This document shows, one piece after another, positions 37,478 through 45,094 of a stretch of 46,303 nucleotides of DNA. Where the stretch lies: contig CAIRGO010000052.1 of NCBI GenBank assembly GCA_903878115.1, positions 1-46,303 on the forward strand, written 5' to 3'. Source of the DNA: Akkermansiaceae bacterium. Lineage in GTDB: Bacteria; Verrucomicrobiota; Verrucomicrobiia; Verrucomicrobiales; Akkermansiaceae. The position numbers and the translations under genes were made by a program. Each line of letters opens with the position of its first letter. The first letter of the stretch is position 1. Below the pieces are notes generated by a model. That model searched no databases. It was not told the origin of the DNA and saw only the letters and a program-made list of their open reading frames with translations.

Positions 37478-38764
37478 TCACTTTTGGTTCGCCAAGCTAA
37501 TGGCTTGCTTGATGACCACGAGCGAGGAAAGACGTTGCGGATCGCTGAGTTGAGACTCTAGGGCATTCACAGCTTGCAGCAATGCGGCGTTGCTAGATTC
37601 TGGTTGGCGCAGCCAATCGGCAAAATCTGCGATCAGCAACAAATGTTTCATTGATACTGAAGATGATGATGAAAGGCTAGCTATCGTATCAACGGATTTG
37701 CCATTTACAACGGCGCTTAGCACACCCACTTGATCCAACGCACGAGGTGCTTGCAACTCTAACATGATTGTGGTCATCGCCCCAGCAGGCAATAATTTGC
37801 TCACCTGTTGCTTGCCCATGTCCACATCAAAACCAACCAAGCGATAGCGATCAACCATGGCGGGCACATACTCCATCGTCACTGCCGTTGCCGAAGCATT
37901 GGTATTGCGTAACGTAATCGCCATGCGGTAGTGGCCCGTTTGATTGGATACTGGAGCGACTTCCGAAGTGAACTCGATGCCTTGTTGTGACGCAGAGGAT
38001 CCAGCATCCAAGGCGAAAGCATTGATTATTTCTTCACGACGAATGAGACGTTCATTTGGCAGTGTTTTTTCTTCTAAAATACAACGTTTGACCCAATTCC
38101 ACGAGGCTGTGCCGGCGATGATGGGCAAACTTGCACGCGGATGAGTGTTCGCATCAATCAATCCACGGCGACCTACTGGCGGCAATTCACTGATTTGTGG
38201 CAATGGCTGATGCGCGATTTGCTTAGCAATCGATACCAGAAATTCGTTTGGCTTTTGCGTCATCAATGCGGTGCGGGTATCCATCGCAGAGGAACCTCCC
38301 ACGGCAACAGCGGAAGAAGAATTCTCACTCGGAAAATCCGGTGCGAGGCTTGGCAACAGGGCAATTTCTCTGGTGATCTGCGAGTCGACCGCCATCTCAC
38401 CATCTTGCTCAGACAATGGATTATGTATGCCAATCCATACGCCGATGATCACAGCCGCTGCAGTAGCAAGCACGATCCAACTGGAGTAAGTTCTGCGTGG
38501 CGACAATGTTACCAAATTGGCTGGCGGGGTAACTTCGTTATTTTTTGCTGAACGCAAAATCAATTCTCGTTGACGCGGCTCAAGCGCCGATTTTTCAGCG
38601 CCCAAAAGCGTCGATAGCCGAGCATGGAACAATTGTTTTTCGCGCACTGCCACTTGCAATGCTGGCTCTGCCGCGACTAAGCGCTCCATCTCCGCAGCCT
38701 CTTGTGCTGGCAGTTCACCCAGCAACCATGCGGTCATTCTTGGGCTATCTAATAATTCATTCAT
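37478..38764 (-). CDS. Anti-sigma-like protein with VWA flanks but no VWA domain
   Basis: Residue numbers here count from a TTG at 38770, two codons before the chosen ATG at 38762-38764. The N-terminus (TAWLLGELPAQEAAEMERL) aligns with the anti-sigma part of the large VWA protein of this window. A membrane helix lies at about 97-116 and a variable Ser-rich stretch at 120-205. Then comes a segment like vWF_N (ASLPIIAGTASWNWVKR ... LIRREEIINAFAL, 213-254), continuing to YRMAITLRNTNAS (281-293). The metal-binding VWA core should follow, but the sequence passes straight to the post-VWA segment (DRYRLVGFDVDMGKQ near 307) and a DUF3520-like end. No DxSxS motif exists. It lies 15 bases after an ECF sigma gene, so it probably still controls that factor. 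The comparison is by eye. Confidence 0.85.
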   Translation of the reverse strand: MNELLDSPRMTAWLLGELPAQEAAEMERLVAAEPALQVAVREKQLFHARLSTLLGAEKSALEPRQRELILRSAKNNEVTPPANLVTLSPRRTYSSWIVLATAAAVIIGVWIGIHNPLSEQDGEMAVDSQITREIALLPSLAPDFPSENSSSAVAVGGSSAMDTRTALMTQKPNEFLVSIAKQIAHQPLPQISELPPVGRRGLIDANTHPRASLPIIAGTASWNWVKRCILEEKTLPNERLIRREEIINAFALDAGSSASQQGIEFTSEVAPVSNQTGHYRMAITLRNTNASATAVTMEYVPAMVDRYRLVGFDVDMGKQQVSKLLPAGAMTTIMLELQAPRALDQVGVLSAVVNGKSVDTIASLSSSSSVSMKHLLLIADFADWLRQPESSNAALLQAVNALESQLSDPQRLSSLVVIKQAISLANQK

Positions 38765-38779
38765 AATCAATTTTCTTCT

Positions 38780-39358
38780 TTATTCCAAATCGCGCGGGAT
38801 CCATTCGCGTAATTTTTTAATGCCGTTATGAATCAGAAATCCAATATTACCTGAAGTGAGCCCCGTCACCCGACTGATCTCTTCATAACTCAATCCCTGT
38901 TCAAATTTTAACAAAATCACCTCGCGCTGATTGGGCGTGAGGCGATTCAGATAGATGTCTAATTTACCGTGCGCTTCTTCCTGATCCATCGCTTGATCTG
39001 GCGATGCCACATCGCTCGCAATCTGGTTCAGCTTGAGCTCGTTCATCTCGACCATGCGTGAATCTTTGCGCAGCACATCGAGCGCCCGATTGCGACACAC
39101 GGTGAACAACCAGGTTTTCACGCCGAGGCGAACTTTCGCAACATCTTGTTGGCAAAGACGAATGAACGTATCCTGCACGACATCGCGCGCGCGCTCCCAA
39201 TCATGAACAAAGCCTTTGGCGTATCCGATCAAAGGTCGCTCATATTCCTTGAGCGCCCATTCGATGAATTGTTCTTGTGTTTGAATCATATCTGGCGGCG
39301 AATCGGATGCTACTTCCGTCATAGGAGTAACGTGTGAGACACCATTTTCTTTGATCAT
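38780..39358 (-). CDS. ECF-type RNA polymerase sigma factor (second pair)
   Basis: The 192-residue product shows region 2 (LIGYAKGFVHDWERARDVVQDTFIRLCQQ, and VKTWLFTVCRNRALDVLRKDSR) and region 4 (LTPNQREVILLKFEQGLSYEEISRVTGLTSGNIGFLIHNGIKKLREW). An N-terminal stretch of about 25 residues precedes region 2. It lies 27 bases after rex and 15 bases before the anti-sigma-like gene that should control it. With the rpoD and rex genes upstream on the same strand at short distances, it may also be read from their promoter. It differs clearly from the first ECF factor, so the two pairs are not a recent duplication. Target genes are unknown. Confidence 0.93.
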   Translation of the reverse strand: MIKENGVSHVTPMTEVASDSPPDMIQTQEQFIEWALKEYERPLIGYAKGFVHDWERARDVVQDTFIRLCQQDVAKVRLGVKTWLFTVCRNRALDVLRKDSRMVEMNELKLNQIASDVASPDQAMDQEEAHGKLDIYLNRLTPNQREVILLKFEQGLSYEEISRVTGLTSGNIGFLIHNGIKKLREWIPRDLE

Positions 39359-39385
39359 TCGGAAAAATTGATGATTTATTTCGAG

Positions 39386-40009
39386 TCAGCGGATAAAATA
39401 ACTCAAATTTTCCAACTCAGATGCCAGATCCACACTATTCACCACGATTTCTTTTGGCACTTCTAATACGGCAGGAGAGAAGTTTAAAATCCCCTGAATG
39501 CCAGAGCGTACCAAACGATTTACCATGCCCTGCGCGAATTCGGCCGGCACGCAAATAATCGCTAGGCGCACTTGATTTTCAGCGAGAAATGTTTCCAATT
39601 CTTCTTCCAAAAAAAGCGGTACGCTAACGCCACGTTTGCGAGCGGCAGCGGGATCCGCATCAAAAGCGGCAACGACTTCAAATCCTTCTTTTTGAAATCC
39701 TTGGTAGCGCAATAACGCAGAACCAAGATTACCCGCGCCGAGGAGGATGACGGGTTGTAATTTTTCACGCCCCAATGCATCGCGCAGTTTCAGCATCAGC
39801 ATCTCCACCGGATAACCAAGGCCACGTGTGCCCCATTGCCCCATGTAGGCGATGTCCTTACGAAGCTGGGAAGAGTTCACACCCGCAGCTTTCGCTAAGT
39901 TACCTGAACTCACCGTCTCGATGCCATTCTCCGAGAGTCGCTGCAGGCAACGATGGTACGTAGAAAGCCGATAAATCACTTTCTTGGGAATCGCTCCTTT
40001 TTCCATCAT
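39386..40009 (-). CDS. rex: Redox-sensing transcriptional repressor Rex
   Basis: Rex is a dimeric repressor that leaves DNA when NADH rises, controlling fermentation and respiration genes. The 207-residue product has a winged-helix N-terminus (PKKVIYRLSTYHRCLQRL, then SSQLRKDIAYMGQWGTRGLGY) and a Rossmann C-terminal domain with ILLGAGNLGSALL (residues 88-100), AAFDADP and the domain-swapped final helix (NSVDLASELENLSYFIR). All match the family at normal length. The first ATG is used; a second directly follows. It lies 26 bases after rpoD and 27 bases before an ECF sigma gene, an arrangement suggesting co-transcription. No Rex operator (TTGTGAA-type inverted repeat) was recognised by eye near these genes. 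Confidence 0.96.
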   Translation of the reverse strand: MMEKGAIPKKVIYRLSTYHRCLQRLSENGIETVSSGNLAKAAGVNSSQLRKDIAYMGQWGTRGLGYPVEMLMLKLRDALGREKLQPVILLGAGNLGSALLRYQGFQKEGFEVVAAFDADPAAARKRGVSVPLFLEEELETFLAENQVRLAIICVPAEFAQGMVNRLVRSGIQGILNFSPAVLEVPKEIVVNSVDLASELENLSYFIR

Positions 40010-40035
40010 CCGGGAGATTGCATAGAGGGAAAAAA

Positions 40036-42153
40036 TTACGCCCCAGGAAGCTCGATAAAGCCTTCCAGTTTGCGAATACGGGTCGGGTGACGCATCTTGC
40101 GCAGTGCCTTGGCTTCGATCTGACGAATCCGTTCACGCGTAACTTGGAACTGACGACCCACCTCTTCAAGAGTGCGAGAGTAGCCATCTTTCAGGCCGAA
40201 GCGTTGCTCCAATACTTCACGTTCACGTTCGGTGAGACTATCAAGAACATCTTTGATCTTGTCCTTGAGCATCGAGAAACCAGCTTCTTCCATCGGATTG
40301 TCAGCCGATTTATCTTCAATGAAATCGCCGAAGGATGTATCATCAGAATCACCAACGGGAGCCTGCAAGGAAATCGGCTGTTGTGCCATTTTCAAGACGG
40401 CGCGCACACGCTCTACCGGCAAGTGAATTTCCTCAGCAATTTCTTCTGGTGACGGTTCACGACCATACTCCTGAACGAGTTGTTTTTGCACGCGCATCAG
40501 CTTATTGATCGTCTCGATCATGTGCACCGGAATACGAATGGTCCGTGCCTGATCGGCAATCGAGCGGGTAATCGCCTGACGGATCCACCACGTGGCGTAA
40601 GTAGAAAATTTATAACCTCGGCGGTATTCGAATTTCTCCACCGCCTTCATCAGTCCCATGTTGCCTTCTTGGATCAGATCTAGGAAGGAAAGTCCACGAT
40701 TGGTGTATTTCTTGGCAATCGAGATCACCAAGCGCAAGTTAGCCTCTACCATTTCGGTCTTAGCCTTCAGTGCCATCTTCATCCAATGACGAAGATTGCG
40801 ATGAGCTTCATCGAAATTTTCCATCGTCAGCCACGAATGTTGCTGCAATTCGCGGATGATGTTTTGCGTCGCTTTGTCATCGGTCGCCTTTTTCTTGCTA
40901 TATTTCCAGAACTTATCTTGGTATTCCTGCACACGCTCGCAGAAATCCTCAACGATTTTTTGTTTGTAATAAAACTTCACATAATGGCGATTCATGTTGG
41001 CGATGTTCTTATGGAACTCCTCCTGAAGTTTTTTCAAGCCGCGCGGGCTCTTGGATGAAATCTGACGGAAAATATCGTCGTTTTCAGCATGCATAGCCTT
41101 GAGTTGCTCGCAGAGGCGCGGTAATCCTTTCATGTAGCGTTCACGGCTCTCGATTTTTTTATCAAGAATAACGCGGTCGAATCGCTCTTTTCCTTTGATC
41201 AATTTATCGGCAAGATCAATGTAGTCTGTGTGCATGAAACCGAAGTGATGAAGGTGGCGCGCCACCTCAATCTCGGCATCTTCAATGCGTTTGCTAATTT
41301 CCACTTCTTGCTCACGTGTCAGCAATGGCACTTGACCCATTTGCTTCAAGTACATCCTTACCGGGTCATCTAGAATATCGAGCTTCTGTTCGCCTTTATT
41401 GTCATCCTCATCGATTTCGTTTTCATCACCCTTACGGTCTTTGTAACGATCAACTTCAGAAGCATCAATGATGTCAAATTCCATCGAGCGCAGTTGCTCC
41501 ATGATCGCCTCAACATCGTTGGGATCGACGATGTTGTTAGGCAAAATTTCGTTGATGTCATCGTAGGTAAGATATTCTTGCTCCTTCGCTAACTTAATCA
41601 GCTCACGAATTTTCTCTTGAATTTCAGGAGTGTGAATGCGTGGACGCTCCTTAGCACCTTTCTTCGTAGATTTTTTTGGCTCTTCTACAATAGGTGTCGC
41701 CACGAGTGGCTTTTTGCTATCTTTTTTCGAGACCAGCACAGGAGCTGGTGCCTCTACTTTCGCTTTTGCCTTGGGAGTGGTTTCAACTTTTACCGTTTTC
41801 TTCTCCGCAGCTGTTACCGCGGCCTTTGTCACTGGTTTTACTGGCGCTTTAGTCGCTGGCTTTTCCACCTTCTTGGCTGGTGTTTTGGCAACTGGTTTTT
41901 TAACAATCGCTTTTTTCGGCAACGGTTTTGAGACTTTTTTCACAGGTGCTTTAAGCGGCTTTTTCGCTACCACTGGCTTGCTTGATTTTTTCGCGACCAC
42001 AATCGGTGCTTTGCTGGGCTTCTTCTCAGGTGCTTTCTTGGCACTTACTTTTTTTGCCGGTTCTTTCTTCGTGCTGGCTTTGACAGAAGCTTTTGCGGAG
42101 CTGGTCTTGGCAACTGGTTTGCTTGATTTCTGCGATGCTTTCTTAATTCCCAT
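40036..42153 (-). CDS. rpoD: Principal sigma factor RpoD with Lys/Ala/Pro-rich N-terminal extension
   Basis: The 705-residue product carries the full sigma-70 plan after an extension. Region 1.1 is near 170-240, region 1.2 is [22 protein letters not shown], a non-conserved region follows, then region 2 ([59 protein letters not shown]), region 3 and region 4 ([15 protein letters not shown] ... [25 protein letters not shown]). The first 170 residues are made almost only of Lys, Ala, Pro, Ser and Val in KKxxAK-like repeats, resembling histone H1-type tails. This part is absent from RpoD of most phyla and may bind nucleic acid or polyphosphate; that is inference. The gene starts a run with rex, an ECF gene and an anti-sigma gene downstream. 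Confidence 0.97.
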   Translation of the reverse strand: MGIKKASQKSSKPVAKTSSAKASVKASTKKEPAKKVSAKKAPEKKPSKAPIVVAKKSSKPVVAKKPLKAPVKKVSKPLPKKAIVKKPVAKTPAKKVEKPATKAPVKPVTKAAVTAAEKKTVKVETTPKAKAKVEAPAPVLVSKKDSKKPLVATPIVEEPKKSTKKGAKERPRIHTPEIQEKIRELIKLAKEQEYLTYDDINEILPNNIVDPNDVEAIMEQLRSMEFDIIDASEVDRYKDRKGDENEIDEDDNKGEQKLDILDDPVRMYLKQMGQVPLLTREQEVEISKRIEDAEIEVARHLHHFGFMHTDYIDLADKLIKGKERFDRVILDKKIESRERYMKGLPRLCEQLKAMHAENDDIFRQISSKSPRGLKKLQEEFHKNIANMNRHYVKFYYKQKIVEDFCERVQEYQDKFWKYSKKKATDDKATQNIIRELQQHSWLTMENFDEAHRNLRHWMKMALKAKTEMVEANLRLVISIAKKYTNRGLSFLDLIQEGNMGLMKAVEKFEYRRGYKFSTYATWWIRQAITRSIADQARTIRIPVHMIETINKLMRVQKQLVQEYGREPSPEEIAEEIHLPVERVRAVLKMAQQPISLQAPVGDSDDTSFGDFIEDKSADNPMEEAGFSMLKDKIKDVLDSLTEREREVLEQRFGLKDGYSRTLEEVGRQFQVTRERIRQIEAKALRKMRHPTRIRKLEGFIELPGA

Positions 42154-42319
42154 ATATGTGATAATCCTGTCGTGTTAGAGTAAAAAATCGGAGAATTTTT
42201 GTACAAAATTCATCTATCCTAGGGGCTAGCCAAATGGCAAGCGGGGCGCAACCTACGCATCAATTATCATTTCGTCAAGAAAAGAATCAAGAAAAACACG
42301 ACTCTCTCTGTTTTCTATT

Positions 42320-43093
42320 CTAACGAGTCACGCCGCGCGGTGATGATTCCATGAAGGAAATCAGATGGGCGCAATGTGGATTGCTGGCTGCCGATGTGGC
42401 CTTAAGCGAACTGAGAGCGGTAGCAAGATTGAGGTCTTTTTTGAGAAAGAGTTTTTTGTAGCCGGACTTCAGGGCGCGGATATCGTCCTCGGAAAAACCT
42501 CTGCGTTGCAGACCTACCAAATTGAGCCCACGGGTCTGACCTGGATTGCCATCGATGATCATGAACGGCGCAACGTCTTGAATGATTTTAGAACAGCCGC
42601 CGATGATCGAGTGCTGGCCAATACGACAAAATTGATGAACGGCGGCCAAGCCCGAAACAATGGCGTGGTCGCCTACTTCGACATGTCCCGCGAGCGTACC
42701 GTTATTCGAGAGAATCACATGGTCGCCGATCTGGCAGTCGTGCGCTACGTGAGCATAGCAAAGAAACAAATTGTGAGAACCGATGCGTGTAGGGATTTCG
42801 TCATGGGTACCCCGGTGGATGGTGGTATTTTCTCGAAAAACGTTATGCGACCCAATCAGCAAATGAGTCGGCTCGCCAACGTATTTCAAATCTTGCGTCT
42901 TGCCACCGATGGCGGCGAAAGGAAAAAATTCATTATTTTCGCCGATCCGCGTAGGACCTTCGATCACGACGTGAGAATGCAGCGTGCAATTGTTACCGAT
43001 GACGACATCATCACCGATGACACAAAAAGGCCCCACTTGGACATCTTGACCCAATGTGGCGCGGGGTGAAATAATGGCAGAAGGATGAATCAC
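42320..43093 (-). CDS. lpxA: Acyl-[ACP]-UDP-N-acetylglucosamine O-acyltransferase
   Basis: LpxA performs the first step of lipid A synthesis, adding a 3-hydroxyacyl chain to UDP-GlcNAc in the cytosol. The 257-residue product has hexapeptide repeats that form a left-handed beta helix (IHPSAIISPRATLG, VQVGPFCVIGDDVVIGNNC) and family motifs GGKTQDLKYVGE, FRENTTIHRGT, CYAHVAHDCQIGDHVILSN with the catalytic His, and GLAAVHQFCRIG. It ends in a short helical domain (LVGLQRRGFSEDDIRALK). The length is normal. The start is GTG at 43091-43093. lpxD, fabZ and lpxB, often beside it, are not in the window. It confirms a lipopolysaccharide-type outer membrane. Confidence 0.96.
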   Translation of the reverse strand: MIHPSAIISPRATLGQDVQVGPFCVIGDDVVIGNNCTLHSHVVIEGPTRIGENNEFFPFAAIGGKTQDLKYVGEPTHLLIGSHNVFRENTTIHRGTHDEIPTRIGSHNLFLCYAHVAHDCQIGDHVILSNNGTLAGHVEVGDHAIVSGLAAVHQFCRIGQHSIIGGCSKIIQDVAPFMIIDGNPGQTRGLNLVGLQRRGFSEDDIRALKSGYKKLFLKKDLNLATALSSLKATSAASNPHCAHLISFMESSPRGVTR

Positions 43094-43167
43094 GGAATCA
43101 GCTGGGATGGTTGAAAAATGGCAGCGCTTTCCTGCATCAACAGACCTTGACAGTCAAGCAAAGAAAC

Positions 43168-44412
43168 TTACGCCAGTTGTAATGCGGCAAAAACGGCTCG
43201 TTCTGCGGCGGAGGCATCAGCTTCGTTACGGGCGTGGATGCGGGCGATCACATCACCCGATTTTATTGAAGCATTTGTTTTAATTAGTTGATCGAAACCA
43301 ACCCGAGGATCGACAGGGTCGCTCGCTAAAGAACGACCCGCTCCGAGCTCGAGTGCGGCTTGTCCGATGATGCCGGCGTCCAGCGCGACTACGACTCCCG
43401 AAGCCTGAGATTTCACCTCGCGAATCAGTGGAGCTTGATGAATTTTTGCCAACGAATCTAACTGGCTAGGATCGCCACCCTGAGCCGCAATCAAAGATTC
43501 AAACATTCGTTTAACTTGGCCAGATTGAATTTTCTTAATTTGTTCACTATTAACAACTTTCGTTATTTTTTCCGTTTGTGACATAATGCATGTTACGAGA
43601 TCAATTGGTCCCCTACCTTGGATCGTTTCCCATGACTCGATCACCTCCAAAGCATTGCCCACGGCATGACCGAGCGGTTCGCTCATCGGGTTGATTTCAG
43701 TGGTCACTTCCACTCCCATTTCACGTCCCACGGCCATCATTGCCTCTGCCAAAACAACCGCCTGTTCACGCGTTTTCATGAAAGCACCCGAGCCATATTT
43801 CACATCGAGCACCAAGCGATCGAGGGATTCCGCGAGTTTTTTCGACATGATTGACGCCGTAATCAACGGGATCGAGGGCACGGTTCCTGTGACATCGCGC
43901 AGGGCATAGAGCTTCTTATCTGCGGGGCAAAATTGCTCGGTCTGGCCCATCATCACCACCCCGAGTCGTTGTAATTGTTCTTGCGCTTCAGCTAAGCTGA
44001 GATTGACACGAAAGCCAGGAATGGACTCCAGTTTATCCAAGGTCCCGCCAGTAATGCCCAATCCCCGTCCCGATACCATCGGAATCCAGCAATCGCAGCA
44101 GGCCACAAGTGGCGCAAGAATCAGCGAAACTTTATCGCCAATACCGCCTGTCGAGTGCTTATCCACAATCGACGGATGCCCTGCTGGATGAATCATGCGC
44201 TCGCCACTTTCCAGCATCGCATAGGTCAGTGAGGCGGTTTCTGCGGCGGTCATTCCCGAAAAATATACTGCCATCGCAAATGCCGACATCTGCGCCTCGC
44301 TGACCTCGCCTTTGGTAAATCCTGCGACAAGGAAACGAATTTCCGCATCTGTGAGAACGCCGCCATCGCGCTTATGCACGATCAAAGTCGGCACGTGGTA
44401 TTTTTTCATCAA
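43168..44412 (-). CDS. deoA: Pyrimidine-nucleoside (thymidine) phosphorylase
   Basis: This enzyme splits thymidine, and possibly uridine, with phosphate to the free base and (deoxy)ribose 1-phosphate in nucleoside salvage. The 414-residue product shows the family signature SGRGLGITGGTLDKLESIPG (near 114), the phosphate loop KHSTGGIGDKVSL (85-97), a small alpha domain at the N-terminus and a C-terminal alpha/beta domain (ASGVVVALDAGIIGQAALELGAGR). The length is slightly below DeoA of Escherichia coli (440) and close to Pdp of Bacillus (433), so thymidine-specific and broader activity cannot be separated by eye; the symbol is by family. It lies 15 bases after the SHD1-domain gene on the same strand. 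Confidence 0.94.
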   Translation of the reverse strand: MMKKYHVPTLIVHKRDGGVLTDAEIRFLVAGFTKGEVSEAQMSAFAMAVYFSGMTAAETASLTYAMLESGERMIHPAGHPSIVDKHSTGGIGDKVSLILAPLVACCDCWIPMVSGRGLGITGGTLDKLESIPGFRVNLSLAEAQEQLQRLGVVMMGQTEQFCPADKKLYALRDVTGTVPSIPLITASIMSKKLAESLDRLVLDVKYGSGAFMKTREQAVVLAEAMMAVGREMGVEVTTEINPMSEPLGHAVGNALEVIESWETIQGRGPIDLVTCIMSQTEKITKVVNSEQIKKIQSGQVKRMFESLIAAQGGDPSQLDSLAKIHQAPLIREVKSQASGVVVALDAGIIGQAALELGAGRSLASDPVDPRVGFDQLIKTNASIKSGDVIARIHARNEADASAAERAVFAALQLA

Positions 44413-44427
44413 CTATTTCCGTGAGTG

Positions 44428-45033
44428 TTACTTGTTCTTGCTATGGCTTTTCACGTAATCGCGATCAGCCTGCGAGAGTTTCTCAAGGTCGTAACTAATG
44501 GATTTACCAGCTTCATCGATGAATAATACGTGATCTTTGCCATCGACGATTTCTGTGCCTACCATTTTCGCTGTCAGTTTCTTACCGCTCGAATTAACCC
44601 ACTCGCGCATCACTGGCTCGTTCATGACGCTGGCTTTCGCGTCTTTGCTGGCTTCTTTGATTTTTTTCTCCAAGATATCTTTCTGCAAGAAAACCGTATC
44701 GAGCACCGATTTCGGCGGTGGAGAATAGAGCATCCAGCCGGCAACCAGAGTCAAAATGATGCCCCAGGTCATGGCATTAAAAATCAAAAACTTATGCGGA
44801 GATTCCACAATGGTTTTTTCCTCCGTTTCCACGTCCATGACCTCCTTGACCGCTGTCACACCAATGGTCATCGCAAACAGCAACACAAAAATCGTACCTA
44901 GCATATGGCCGATGGTGACAACCCATTTTTCAGGAACAAAACCCGGAGCAGCACGATCCGCGAAGTAAAAAACCACAAATCCCATGATCCAGCAGATCGG
45001 AATCATCAATCCAGCACGTGTCCAAAGTGTCAT
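44428..45033 (-). CDS. Three-helix membrane protein with SHD1-like C-terminal domain
   Basis: The 201-residue product has three membrane helices (about residues 7-25, 38-60 and 85-103). A charged helix (LEKKIKEASKDAKASV, about 122-137) follows, then a small C-terminal domain of about 55 residues: REWVNSSGKKLTAKMVGTE ... DHVLFIDEAGKSISYDLEKLSQADRDYVKS. This strand pattern, with W.s..G..l.a...g.. and the final LS.aDr.Yv, is the SHD1 (SLA1 homology 1) type that is frequent in Planctomycetota and Verrucomicrobiota, where its role is unclear. The domain would face the periplasm or cytoplasm depending on topology, which I cannot settle. It lies just upstream of the phosphorylase gene and is probably co-transcribed with it. 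Confidence 0.82.
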   Translation of the reverse strand: MTLWTRAGLMIPICWIMGFVVFYFADRAAPGFVPEKWVVTIGHMLGTIFVLLFAMTIGVTAVKEVMDVETEEKTIVESPHKFLIFNAMTWGIILTLVAGWMLYSPPPKSVLDTVFLQKDILEKKIKEASKDAKASVMNEPVMREWVNSSGKKLTAKMVGTEIVDGKDHVLFIDEAGKSISYDLEKLSQADRDYVKSHSKNK

Positions 45034-45094
45034 GCACGAACACTAGCTGATTCCACGGTTTATGTAAAACGAAAACCTGCGATTGCAGGACGTA

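Noticed and set aside
41617-42178. Plus-strand frames rich in Phe, Ala and Gly opposite the start of rpoD
   Set aside because: They mirror the Lys/Ala/Pro-rich codons of the sigma factor extension and look like membrane proteins only by composition.
42183-42203. AAAAATCGGAGAATTTTT as a terminator after lpxA
   Set aside because: The stem is six A/T pairs only, too weak to support a terminator call.
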